64,000 bases of DNA from Siphonodentalium dalli. Taxonomy: Eukaryota; Mollusca; Scaphopoda; Gadilida; Siphonodentaliidae. The DNA is taken from assembly GCA_032622095.1 (NCBI GenBank), contig CP136061.1, positions 219,386,373 through 219,450,372 on the forward strand. Reading direction: 5' to 3'. Below, one piece after another: positions 33,657 through 43,981 of the stretch. The position numbers were made by a program, and so were the translations under genes. Under the pieces are notes generated by a model. It was not told where the DNA came from, made no database searches, and worked only from the letters and a program-made list of their open reading frames with translations. Positions within the stretch are counted from its first letter, which is position 1; each line of letters opens with the position of its first letter.

Positions 33657-34040
33657 GTGTTGTTGAATCTTTAATAATAAAATGTTTTCATACTACCTTT
33701 CCACAATTCATCACAAATGACCAACTTGATATCAATTGGTTGGAGTTACTTACAATCAGTGTGGTTCTGAAACTTTGGGGAGGTCAATTTTCTAGAAAGA
33801 AGGTTAGACTATATGTGATAACATGGTGTCAGTTACAGTGATAAATACTGGACAAATAGGACTATTTTCTCCAGTCTTGTCTCAGAGAAATCTGCTACTT
33901 AACTGCAAAAATCCAATTTGACGTTAGATGTGTTCATCTGTCATGTGCCTCCAATAGAATTTCTGATATATTATCAAGATGGGACCCTGACTCAGAATCT
34001 GACCAAAAATTCCAACAATTGATATCAAACAATGTGCATC
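33657..34040 (+). pseudogene. DIRS RNase H, 3' remainder
   Basis: After the array the frame continues with FPQFITNDQLDINWLELLTI and VVLKLWGGQFSRKK, matching the second half of the DIRS RNase H. Frameshifts follow near 33840. A block encoding CSSVMCLQ / RCVHLSCASNRI then DILSRWDPDSESDQ in mixed frames marks the usual end of this domain before the recombinase. Confidence 0.65.
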
Positions 34041-34199
34041 ATAATAACAAGAAATTTACAAAGATAACAATCTCTTTCATTTTGAAAATGAGTGGTAACT
34101 TAATTCCCACAATTTCTCATTTGAATCCTGGGTGGATAGCAATGGGTACTTAAGTTGGTTCCTTTTAGCTGTCGAACTACAATCATTGGAGGAAGATAC

Positions 34200-35080
34200 A
34201 AGAGTCTTCCACCTAACAGCATTTGTCGAAGGCACAAAATAGAATTTGAAAACTCAAACCTTGACCTATCTGCAGTTTTGTATTTTCTTTAAACTGGTTC
34301 CTCTGCCAGCTTCTACAAGAACTTTGGGCCTCAACGTTCAGTTTCTAAGCAGGTCATTCAAATCACCCTCCTCAATTCAAAATTACTTATCAGAAGCGAA
34401 ATATCTGCACATTGTTCTAAGTTGCGACTACGAGGCGTTCAATTCCTATTACTTGAAACTTTTTATTAAGATCATTTCTCTTTTCAAACAGCATTGTCCA
34501 AAACAAGCATTACCTATAACACCTGATTTCTATGTGAATTTTCATATTTTATGGATTTATCTTGCGACTTAGATATTACCTTTTGGTGCTTGTTTCTTTT
34601 AGCCTTTTCCCCAATGCTAGAAAATCTAACATAGTTCCAACCACAAGGTCAGTGAAAGACTGTGAAAAAATATTGCATAGAAGCGACATTCAATGTTTCC
34701 CAGACATTCGGTGGTCAAAACAATTCAATTCGGACACAGTATATTAAAGATACACATTACTGCCATCCCAGGTTCTATATAGTGTTATATAATAAAATGA
34801 TTTCATCGATACCTGTACTAGATTGCTCTCCAGTATTTGTTAAATATCTAAACAGTAGGTTAGTTCCGATCACTTACAGTCACCTAACTGGCTTAGTGAC
34901 GCCTATAAAGCCTATTTGGTATTTTCCCAATCTGATAAACTTTCAGTCTCTAAAATGATGGCCCCTGTCTTAAATAAGTTTTTATTTAATTGCAGCTAAA
35001 TGGAAGATCATTTATTTATTGGGAGGTTCTATTGTTGAGTATGTATCAGATATTGATGGGACCTATTGTGACAGTCTTAG
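34200..35080 (+). pseudogene. DIRS tyrosine recombinase remnant
   Basis: The clearest part is at 34246-34572: TLTYLQFCIFFKLVPLPAST, LGLNVQFLSRSFKSPSSIQN and YLSEAKYLHIV. This corresponds to the N-terminal core-binding domain of DIRS recombinases. Downstream frames (34562-34958) are broken. A degraded block near 34990-35090 (LNGRSFIYWEVLLLSMYQI) sits where the H-x-x-R and catalytic Tyr region should be. I cannot identify an intact R-H-R-Y set, so it is non-functional. The domain would circularise and integrate the cDNA. Confidence 0.6.
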
Positions 35081-35165
35081 AGGAGCCAGAATAGACTTTT
35101 TATGACTTATAGAATCGCTGTTCATTTAACGTCCAGTTTATTGATGTAAGTGTGTTTTGTGGGGG

Positions 35166-35345
35166 GTTTGGATCAAGTAATAAATAGAATCTACAACTTG
35201 TCACCAGTTTATAGCGAAATTTACAAAACTCGTCGAGTAAGTTAGGTCTGGACATCGCCACAGGCTCGGCCCAGACCTAATTTCATAGATGAGTTTTGTA
35301 AATTTCGCTATAAACTGGGGACGAGTTTTAGATCTTCTATATATA
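35166..35345. repeat. Foldback MITE (family I) copy 1
   Basis: Left arm ATAGAATCTACAACTTGTC ... CCAGTTTATAGCG and right arm GCTATAAACTGGGGACGAG, with a second inverted pair TTAGGTCTGGAC / GGCCCAGACCTAA inside. The left flank GGATCAAGTAATAAATAG also occurs (inverted) at the right of copy 2, so it belongs to the element. No target duplication is defined. Confidence 0.7.
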
Positions 35346-35870
35346 TTGACCAAGTAAGCGTGAGAATATATTTCTTAGTTACAAGAAATAACAGTAAGAC
35401 GTTGCCAAATACAGTGACTTATTTAGATTATAAATGCCCATATATGGGGCCAACACTGAACTATAAATGTTCTACGGTATGCGACAAAAAAGGTTACTGA
35501 CCTCAGATAAAATGACGAAATGAAATAAAAAAAACAAACAATAATTTAAAGTCGAATAAATATAAAAGGCCGTCCGGCCACAGTGTAACCCGAAAAAACT
35601 GGCTTCATTGTGGGCATCAGCTTTTCTGAAAAAAATAACAAGGACCCTAAATCCGATACTAAATTTCAGAACAATCCAATCAGTGTCCCCTGAAATGGTA
35701 CACGGCAAACTCTAGATATTTATTTGTTAATTTTACCTTCATTAATGCTGGTTGTGTTATTTGTTATCAGATGATCTGTTCAGTGAATAAACAAGAAATC
35801 ATCGGAAAAAAGTTCATATTATATTTTCATATAAGAAATCAATATTCCATATTTGAGAGCAACCAGACAA
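35346..35870. other. No feature recognised
   Basis: Unassigned DNA between a foldback and a modular repeat block. Confidence 0.35.
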
Positions 35871-36245
35871 AAATGGGTGGATCGTACCCATATTCGAACT
35901 TGATCTGTATTTCAAGCTGATAAACTCATATATCAAATTTGATTCAGATATGATCACACAAACTAAAGTTATCATCCGGAAACCAGAAATTGACAGGATT
36001 CCAAGTCGAAAAAGGCCCATAACTCTCACAAAAATGGGCAGAGCAAACCCATATTCGAACTTGACCTGTATATAGGGCTGATAACCTAACATACCAATAC
36101 ACCTATGAAATATGCTTTTGATCTATTAACCGAAACTAAAGTTATCATCCGGAAACCATTTCCGGACGCACGTACGCACGGACGAACGGACGGATACCGG
36201 CTATTTTAATAGTCCCCCGAACAATTTTTTTCGGGGGACAAAAAT
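35870..36245 (-). repeat. Modular 150-175 bp repeat, two units, closed by GGGGGAC termini
   Basis: Two units share CCCATATTCGAACTTGA, then a CTGATAA...AACATACCA-type stretch, then ACTAAAGTTATCATCCGG. They are spaced by about 165 bp. The block ends with ACGCACGGACGAACGGACGG and TAGTCCCCCGAA ... TTTTTCGGGGGAC. Related modules occur at 46080, 50070, 51780, 54945 and 58170. Confidence 0.65.
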
Positions 36246-37674
36246 GGGCACTGTGTCACTTCTCTTGGCTGTCTGCTTCTGGTTGTTTCATAAAATTATT
36301 ACTAATTGTGCATGGTCACTAAAGATCTAGAGGTCCATCTACATTTAGCCACATGTTCCAAAACAAGAATGTGAAATGTTCAAGGCTAGTTGTTTACGAT
36401 CGAATGTGATCGATAGTGGAAAGTTGTTCACAACTGCGACCTGTTTGAAAGAAAAAACAAATTACGAATATGATTAAATCCCCGCAATCTCGCTGTGATA
36501 TAACCGACGAGCCAGGTGTTTGTCAAACTTTTTACGATCGTATTTTCCAATGAATTTTCTTTGTATTTTGACCCTTAGTTTATAACGAACCAAAGCCGGG
36601 CGCTTTGGGTCGTATATATTATAGACTATATCTGATTTTGTGACGTCACCAATTATTATCTAATACGACGCTGCTGTTTTGAATTTTGCGAGCGCTTTTG
36701 TTGCACAGTAGATCGGTGGGCTTCATTAATGTCGTAATCGGAGAATCTTGTTACTGTGTCTTTCCATTACTGGTATTGCAAATGAGAATGATGAATATTG
36801 AATTACAATGTATGTTCATTCGTAGCGTTAGTTTACCTTTTATTGAGAAAATAAGACACAATAAATAACGACACTATAGTAACTGGTCTACACACACATC
36901 GGGGCGAGTGAAAAGTGATCGAAATTCCTGATGTGAAATATAATAAGAATGTCATCACGAATTTACCGTTCTACTGTGCGAAGGTGGGCCTTTAATGTAC
37001 AGCACTTGGTACGGTGTGGTACTGTGCGAAACGAAATAACATATATTTAATGTATGATCATATTACACAGCTGTAACAAAACCATTAGATGAGATATATA
37101 GAATGCAGAAAATAAGTGGACTACATTATCTTATGCGTCTTTCACCAATGGTCGGAGGACCCCTCCTGCATATAGATGCCATCACATGACCATACCAAAC
37201 ATAAGCCAGATTATCAAACCAGCAATTGAATACAAGAAAACCATAATCAGAAATGGTAACGCCCTCAAGATCATATTATTAGCCATAAATATAAATTATA
37301 ATATAAAATATATTGGTTACATGAATTCACCGCCTCAGAATTCCGTTAAAACAACTAATCCTTCGAATTATTACAAACAACTACGTCTTATTACTGCAGG
37401 TTTCTCATTCACCACACCAGAAAGCTTCTAAATGCGGATAAAAAATCGGAGGTATTGTGTTCCCGCCAAGATTGCATGGTCCAGCCATTGTTCATACCTA
37501 AACATCGAAAGCAATTAACGCGGTCATAATTGTTACATACTGCAACTATAAGACATCCAGCGGATACACACCCCACGAAAGCCCGAAATGTGTTGTCCTG
37601 CGAGAAATCCCATAGCTATAGCTCAATTTGACACGGCCAGATTAGCCTTCCTACAATATCCATAAACAAGATCA
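36246..37674. other. No gene recognised
   Basis: Unassigned DNA. GGTGGGCCTTTAATG at about 36984 resembles the right end of the AGGCCCAC elements, but no matching left end is seen. Short frames on both strands lack family motifs. Confidence 0.35.
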
Positions 37675-38274
37675 TCTATTATATATTTTGGAAGATCTGC
37701 CTGTCTGTGTGTCTGTGTGTTCGCGATGGACTCGAAAACGGCCGAACCGATTTCGATGAAACTTGGTATGTGGGTGTATTTTCGGCCGGGAACTGGCATA
37801 GGCCTATTAATTTGCCCGTGCGACGTGACCTTGAAATCGGGTAATTTCAAGGTCAAACGCCAGAATATCACGGGATTTCGATGAAACTTGGTATGTGGTG
37901 GTATCTTCGGTCGGAGAGTGGCATAAACCTATTAATTTGCCCGTGCGACGTGACCTTGACCTTGAAATCGGTTCAATTCAAGGTCAAATCGCCAATTTTG
38001 ATGGGATTTCGACGAAATTTGATACATGGGGGTACTTTTGTCAACTGAGTGTTTTGGACGGGTCGAGTCGTGACCCCGACCTGACCTTGACCTTCAAAAT
38101 GATCAATTCAAGGTCAAATCGGGTAAAACCGGATGGATTTCGACGGGCACGTTTGTCGGGTACTTTTGTCCGGGAAGAGTTTTGGACTGATCTAATCGTG
38201 ACCCCCACTTGACCTTGACCTTCAAAATGGACAATTCAAGGTCAAAGCTCGGACGAAGTCGGGTCACCTTCTAG
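37675..38274 (+). mobile_element. Solitary Helitron-like element, 600 bp
   Basis: It begins TCTATTATATATTTTGGAAG after an A and ends CACCTTCTAG before a T, as Helitrons do (5' TC, 3' CTRR, A/T target, no duplication). About 10 bases before the end, CTCGGACGAAGTCGGGT can form a short GC hairpin, the usual Helitron 3' signal. The interior has three modules with ACTTGGTATGTG and four TGACCTTGACCTT / AATTCAAGGTCAAA pairs. It has no Rep/helicase ORF. Confidence 0.72.
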
Positions 38275-39552
38275 TATATTATATACCCATGATTTTAATT
38301 ATAGAATATATAATATATTGGTTTCGCGAATGACCAACTCAGAATTCCGTTAAAATAACGATAACAACCAGCAACTAATTAACGAACCGGCGGCCGACTC
38401 GGCCGTCTCCAACCACAGCCATCAGTGGGCTGCAGAACGAATATCTATAAAAGTTGAAATATAAGGCTTTTATTGGTAATTGACACAGCTTGTCACAAAC
38501 CAAAAATCAACATTATTGACTTAATAATGTAAAGGTCAATAAACGAAATTGAAATTCCCAACTACACCTTTTACCGTTGACCGGCCTCCTGATCGCGCAG
38601 TTCGACTTTTAAATAAACCGGAAAAAAAAATTCTATTTATAAAAGTCCCATCGGCCCACATGTTTCTAATATTTGGCCACCAGTGTACACCCGATGGGCG
38701 TTAATAAGATTCACGATGGGTTCTTTGAATTGTTTTTATAAGTAGTATTTGCTTCATTTCTTCACCCATTCGGCTTTGGAGTTAACAGATGATGTGAAAA
38801 ATGTTCACGTGCCATGTCGCTGGTTATAGTTGGGCATGATACCATGTATGTTCCTGCCAAATTTCGACTGTTTTACTCACAATCGTTGTCTCCTTGCAAA
38901 TATATGAAAGGACAACAGAACCTAATTGAAAACAGCGGCGTGTCTAAATCCTGAAAAGTTACCCATAATTCTGCTGTGGTTAAGGAGTCGATTATTTAGA
39001 TACGAGCATTACTGTATATGGGGAAATGAGTTTAGGAGACACGAAGGTACAGCTGCACATGGGTGAGGGAATTATCCCGCGGTCACTAGACGAACCATAA
39101 ACACTTCCTCCCACACTTTATTATGGTCCCTCCAAATATAGCTTTAAGTTAATCTATTTCTGTTAATTTGACCAAATATAGTTTGGGGGTCTATAAAACT
39201 ACTCTGACGTCATTCCTATGAACAACGCATTACGTCTCTATTTTTGTCGACGACGCCGGCTATTGTAGCTTCGAGAAAGCTTGGACCAATAATAGACTTT
39301 ATTGGTCCCAGGAGAAACCCAGAAAGTAGACGCCATTCGAATAGTATATAGAATGCCTTTATAACAATCTTGCTTGGCAAATTAGACGGGCTGTCCCCTC
39401 GGCGATATAGTATCGATCAGTGGAGGAAGGGGTTACGCTATCGTATGTATAATAATCAAAACCTAATCAGATAATAATCACATGGAATCATTATCAGGAT
39501 AAATGCTACAAGAAACATGTTGATGGCCACACAATGGCGTTCTCAATGAGTA
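38275..39552. other. No gene; truncated family E MITE at 38947-39014 and a small hairpin
   Basis: The right half of a family E MITE (AAATCCTGAAAAGTTACCC to CATTACTG) lies at about 38947-39014. A perfect 10 bp stem with a 6-base loop (GGACCAATAA / TTATTGGTCC) is at 39284-39309. The rest is unassigned. Confidence 0.5.
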
Positions 39553-39788
39553 TGGGAGGAAAAATTCACATTTAATAGCTAATTACGCTTAATAATCACT
39601 CATAACGCCATAACGTTTAGGCGTAATAGGTTTCCATAGCCTTACTACATGTACATTACATGTAATGATATCATCTAATGTAAATATATGTAAAAAGTTA
39701 CTAGTTAAAAGTAATTGGCTGCATCCATTTAAGCTCCAGAGGAGTTTCGAGATATGGAATTTGAATTATGCTTAAAGATTTCTCTTAA

Positions 39789-40420
39789 AGGGGTACTGTA
39801 CACAGAGATAGGCAACTTTGTTATTTACTCCCATTGACATAACTTTCAAGTTAGATTATTTTCGTGTTATATGAGTTTCGTATAAACCTAATTTAGCGAC
39901 GAAAATATTGATCTTAGAAATAAAAATATTACGATTTCAAACTACCCGCCATGTTTTTGACCTTCACCGGAGAAGACGCAGTTTGCATGATGAACCGGAA
40001 GTTCAATTGATGCCTGCAATCTGTTCCATCGAACAATCTCACCCCCTATAACATTATTTGACGCTTTATGAATCTTGTTTCTTCTCTTTTTTTCCGAATC
40101 GGTTATAGCGGGACTTCCTTTTGCATTTAACATGTTTTGTTCGCAACTCAATAATGTTCGTCGTAAACGGCCGTCGACAAAAGACACCCAACAGGTGAGA
40201 TTTCAAGAACGGTAACTCGTAATGGCATAATTCGCCATTTTATGACTCCAGCCATAAATTAATTTTTATTAAATAACTCAATTTGACTTTTATGATAGCC
40301 TGTTAATCGGAACGTTTTCAGTAGACATCGTCGACTCAAATAAGTTATTTTAAAATATAATATTGATATTAGATCGCAATTGTCACTGGGAATTTATTGG
40401 AATTGGGGTACAGTACCCCT
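39789..40420 (-). mobile_element. Kolobok-like TTAA element carrying a short ORF
   Basis: TTAA at 39785-39788 and 40421-40424 flanks termini AGGGGTACTGTAC and GTACAGTACCCCT. TTAA targets and AG starts fit Kolobok. The 632 bp body contains the protein-like minus-strand frame at 39942-40187. Confidence 0.75.
39942..40187 (-). CDS. Uncharacterised small basic protein-like ORF inside a TTAA element
   Basis: The frame has 81 codons. It contains ITDSEKKRRNKIHKASNNVI then GGEIVRWNRLQASIELPVHH. The pattern (D/S)EKKRR...IHKA.NN.IG.EI.RW..L.....L..HA resembles a short module I recall in many unnamed invertebrate proteins, where it continues as HAxxAxxLL. Here the end reads NCVFSGEGQKHGG and stops, so the copy may be decayed or spliced. 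I do not know its function; a DNA-binding role would fit the basic helix but is a guess. It lies within the 632 bp element and could be a captured exon or part of the element's own lost coding region. Confidence 0.35.
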   Translation of the reverse strand: MSFVDGRLRRTLLSCEQNMLNAKGSPAITDSEKKRRNKIHKASNNVIGGEIVRWNRLQASIELPVHHANCVFSGEGQKHGG

Positions 40421-40595
40421 TTAAGCGTATTTAAAATTCCATTACGTTTAAGCATAATGCAATTAGACTTAAGTGTAATAACGTAATAGCATTCCGATTA
40501 AGCGTAATGGAAATTTGAATTACGCTCAAGCATAATGGCATAAAAGATTAAATGTGAATTTGGCCTCCCATGAGAGAGAGAGAGTGAGGGAGATA

Positions 40596-41508
40596 TCTAT
40601 TATATATTTTGGAAGATCTGTGTGTCTGTGGTCTGTGTGTGTGTGTGTTCGCGATGAACTCAAAAACGGCCCACCCGATTTCGATGAAACTTGGTATGTG
40701 GGGGTATTTTCGGTCGGGGACGAACATAGGCCTATTAATTTGTCCGTGCGAGGTCAACTTTTCACGTGCCGAGGTCAAATCTGTTTTTACGCCGTTTTGC
40801 GCTAATATATTTCAGTTCGGTGCTTACAAATCGATTCGAAACAGCGCGAATAATAACATGCCAGTCATAATAATGACACTATGAGAATCTTTCGTGTTTC
40901 CTCTTTCCAACGATATATAATATGTATGTATCCGTTTTAGTTATCTGCCTCAATTATTAAGAAGAAGTGGTACGATCTTCTATCAGGGTAAAAACAATGC
41001 GTAACTTCTATGACGTCGTTAGAGGTCATAAAGTTAGATCACGTTAACTCTTCTCCGGCCGATGCATTTGACTGTTTCAGACGTCTTGGCGATATCTCGG
41101 GCACCGATGGTAATTTATCTTTACGTTGAAACTTGATAATTAATGAGCGTGTGTATATGAGGCGCGTTTATATACTTCAGTGGAAATCAAATCGGGTTAA
41201 ACTGGCGGATTTTTTCGGACGAAATTTGATGCATAGGGTATCTCGGTATCCGCTGGGCCGATTTCCCGGTATCCGCTGGGCCGATTTCCACCATTTTTGG
41301 GGTGTTGGTCCACCTGACCTTGACCTTCAAAATGGTCAATTCAAGGTCAAATCGGGTAAAACCGGATGGATTTCGACGGGTACTTTTGTCGGGTACTTTT
41401 GTTCGGGCACTGTGTTTTGGACGGGTCAAATCGTGACCCCACTTGACCTTGGCCTTCAAAATAGACAATTCAAGGTCAAAGCCCGGACGAAGTCGGGTCA
41501 CCTTCTAG
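40596..41508 (+). mobile_element. Helitron-like element, tandem unit 1 (913 bp)
   Basis: It starts TCTATTATATATTTTGGAAG after an A and ends CACCTTCTAG. A CCCGGACGAAGTCGGG hairpin lies 10 bases before the end. The interior carries TGTGTCTGTG repeats, the ACTTGGTATGTGGGGG module and AGGTCAA motifs. ORFs inside (for example 41133-41570) span unit junctions and are not supported as genes. Confidence 0.8.
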
Positions 41509-42420
41509 TCTATTATATATTTTGGAAGATCTGTGTGTCTGTGGTCTGTGTGTGTGTGTGTTCGCGATGAACTCAAAAACGGCCCACCCGATTTCGATGA
41601 AACTTGGTATGTGGGGGTATTTTCGGCCGGGGACGAACATAGGCCTATTAATTTGTCCGTGCGAGGTCAACTTTTCACGTGCCGAGGTCAAATCTGTTTT
41701 TACGCCGTTTTGCGCTAATATATTTCATTCGGTGCTTACAAATCGATTCGAAACAGCGCGAATAATAACATGCCAGTCATAATAATGACACTATGAGAAT
41801 CTTTCGTGTTTCCTCTTTCCAACGATATATAATATGTATGTATCCGTTTTAGTTATCTGCCTCAATTATTAAGAAGAAGTGGTACGATCTTCTATCAGGG
41901 TAAAAACAATGCGTAACTTCTATGACGTCGTTAGAGGTCATAAAGTTAGATCACGTTAACTCTTCTCCGGCCGATGCATTTGACTGTTTCAGACGTCTTG
42001 GCGATATCTCGGGCACCGATGGTAATTTATCTTTACGTTGAAACTTGATAATTAATGAGCGTGTGTATATGAGGCGCGTTTATATACTTCAGTGGAAATC
42101 AAATCGGGTTAAACTGGCGGATTTTTTCGGACGAAATTTGATGCATAGGGTATCTCGGTATCCGCTGGGCCGATTTCCCGGTATCCGCTGGGCCGATTTC
42201 CACCATTTTTGGGGTGTTGGTCCACCTGACCTTGACCTTCAAAATGGTCAATTCAAGGTCAAATCGGGTAAAACCGGATGGATTTCGACGGGTACTTTTG
42301 TCGGGTACTTTTGTTCGGGCACTGTGTTTTGGACGGGTCAAATCGTGACCCCACTTGACCTTGGCCTTCAAAATAGACAATTCAAGGTCAAAGCCCGGAC
42401 GAAGTCGGGTCACCTTCTAG
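41509..42420 (+). mobile_element. Helitron-like element, tandem unit 2 (912 bp)
   Basis: Almost identical to unit 1. Its TC start directly follows the CTAG end of unit 1, without intervening bases. Differences are few, for example GTTCGGTGCT versus a CAGTTCGG reading near the middle. Confidence 0.82.
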
Positions 42421-43217
42421 TCTATTATATATTTTGGAAGATCTGTGTGTGTGTGTCTGTGTGTGTGTGTGATCGCGATGGACTCGAAAACGACCGAGCC
42501 GATTTCGATGAAACTTGGTATGTGGGGGTATTTTCGGCCGGGGGGTGGCATGGGCCTATCAATTTTCAGATCCGAGGTCAACTTTTCACGTGCCGCGGTC
42601 AAATCTGTTTTTACGCTGTGTTACGGGACTTTCATTTGAGTTCGGTGCTTACAAATCGATTCGAAACAGCGCGAATAATAAAATGCCAGTCATAATAATG
42701 ACACTGTGAGAATCTTTCGTGTTTCCTCTTTCCAACGATATATAATGCGTATGTATCCGTTTTAGTTATCTGCCTCGATTATCAAGAAGAAGTGGTACTA
42801 TCTTCCATCAGGATAAAAACAATGCGTAACTTCTATGACGTCGTTAGAGTTCATAACGTTAGATCACGTTAACGCTTAACCGCCCGATGCATTTGACTGT
42901 TTCAGACGTCTTGGCGATATCTCGGGCACCGATGGTAATTTATCTTTACGTTGAAACTTGATAATTAGAATTAATGAGCGTGTGTATATGAGGCGCGTTT
43001 ATATACTTGAGTGGAAATCAAATCGGGTTAAACTGGCGGATTTTTACGGACGAAATTTGATGCATAGGGTATCTCGGTATCCGCTGGGCCGATTTCCCGG
43101 TATCCGCTGGGCCGATTTCCACCATTTTTGGGGTGTTGGTGTTTGACCCCACCTGACCTTGACCTTCAAAATGGTCAATTCAAGGTCAAAGCCCGGACGA
43201 AGTCGGGTCACCTTCTA

Positions 43218-43218
<1 letters not shown>
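42421..43218 (+). mobile_element. Helitron-like element, tandem unit 3 (798 bp)
   Basis: Its TC start again abuts the CTAG end of unit 2. It is more diverged and has lost about 115 bp near the 3' end compared with units 1 and 2, but keeps the terminal hairpin and CTAG, followed by T. The 216-residue ORF from 42045 is created by reading across the unit 2/3 junction. Confidence 0.8.

Positions 43219-43286
<68 letters not shown>
43219..43286. repeat. (TA)34 microsatellite
   Basis: A pure TA run of 68 bp that starts at the 3' end of the Helitron-like array. Helitrons insert into AT dinucleotides, so the microsatellite may be the original target. Confidence 0.95.
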
Positions 43287-43289
<3 letters not shown>

Positions 43290-43424
43290 GATCTACAACG
43301 AGTCCCCAGTTTATAGCAGAAAAGGCTCGGTCCAGACCTAATTTACGGGACGAGTTTTGTAATTTCCGCTATAAACTGGGGACGAGTTGTAGATTCTATT
43401 TATTACATGATCCAAAACATCGAC
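43287..43424. repeat. Foldback MITE (family I) copy 2
   Basis: Arms GGATCTACAACGAGTCCCC ... TATAGC and GCTATAAACTGGGGACGAG with the flank TAGATTCTATTTATTAC. It matches 35166-35345 in opposite orientation, with a shorter left arm. Confidence 0.7.
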
Positions 43425-43979
43425 AAAACATACTTAAATCAACAAATGAATCGCGAAACTAACATCGGCTTCTATAAGACATGCGATGACGTTTCACGTA
43501 ACTATTCGTTGTTTGCCGCGTAAAGAAATAGTCCTAGATCAATAAAGACTCTTTGACCGCATATATTGGCGTATATTTAATGATATAATTTTTCAAACTC
43601 TTCATTCATAATAGTTTGTTGGAAAAATATTGGAAGCTATAGTATTTTGAGAAGTAGCTTATGGAATGTTAACAGACCACAAACCTGAAGTCAAAGGCCA
43701 CCTGGCACTATTTCCGAACGTTTAATATCACAATTTATAGAATGGGTTTATTGAATGGAAGAAGGGTAGAATCATGTAATAAATATATATATTGTATTGT
43801 CGTAATGCTGACCCGGAAGAGATGCACTATCTTCATGAGACAAACTACATTACTTTAATATTTTATGAATGCAGGTCTTCAAGATTGGGCACGATTTTGA
43901 TGTGTCGTGGACACTAGATATGACACATTAAGTGCAACATGTTTGTAGCTGTTGAATTTGCGAAACCTCTCTGGTACCA
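43425..43979. other. No feature recognised
   Basis: Unassigned AT-rich DNA. Confidence 0.35.
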
Positions 43980-43981
43980 TA

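Larger units (their letters stand above)
27850..35105 (+). mobile_element. Decayed DIRS-type tyrosine-recombinase retrotransposon
   Basis: Plus-strand remnants occur in the order expected for DIRS elements: a gag-like ORF (27850-28879), reverse transcriptase (about 29470-30225), RNase H (30617-34040) and a tyrosine recombinase region (34200-35080). All frames carry stops and frameshifts, so the copy is dead. DIRS elements integrate by recombinase through a circular intermediate and have no integrase or target duplication. Their split terminal repeats could not be located here. A MITE at 30230-30612 and another at 33383-33597 lie inside, and the RNase H part is amplified tenfold. Confidence 0.85.
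39553..40569. mobile_element. Element with GGGAGG termini, host of a nested TTAA element
   Basis: The left end GGGAGGAAAAATTCACATTT and the inverted right end AAATGTGAATTTGGCCTCCC form about 22 bp imperfect terminal repeats. The subterminal DNA is rich in TTACGCTTAA / TTAAGCGTAA motifs, reminiscent of hAT subterminal repeats. The target duplication is not clear. A Kolobok-like element (39789-40420) is nested inside. Confidence 0.5.

Noticed and set aside
39284-39309. Small perfect stem-loop as a histone mRNA 3' end
   Set aside because: Stem and loop sequences differ from the histone consensus, and no histone gene is nearby.
41133-42695. Overlapping 145-216 residue ORFs on both strands
   Set aside because: They lie within the Helitron-like tandem units and cross unit junctions. 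The same frame repeats because the DNA repeats, and no protein motif is present.
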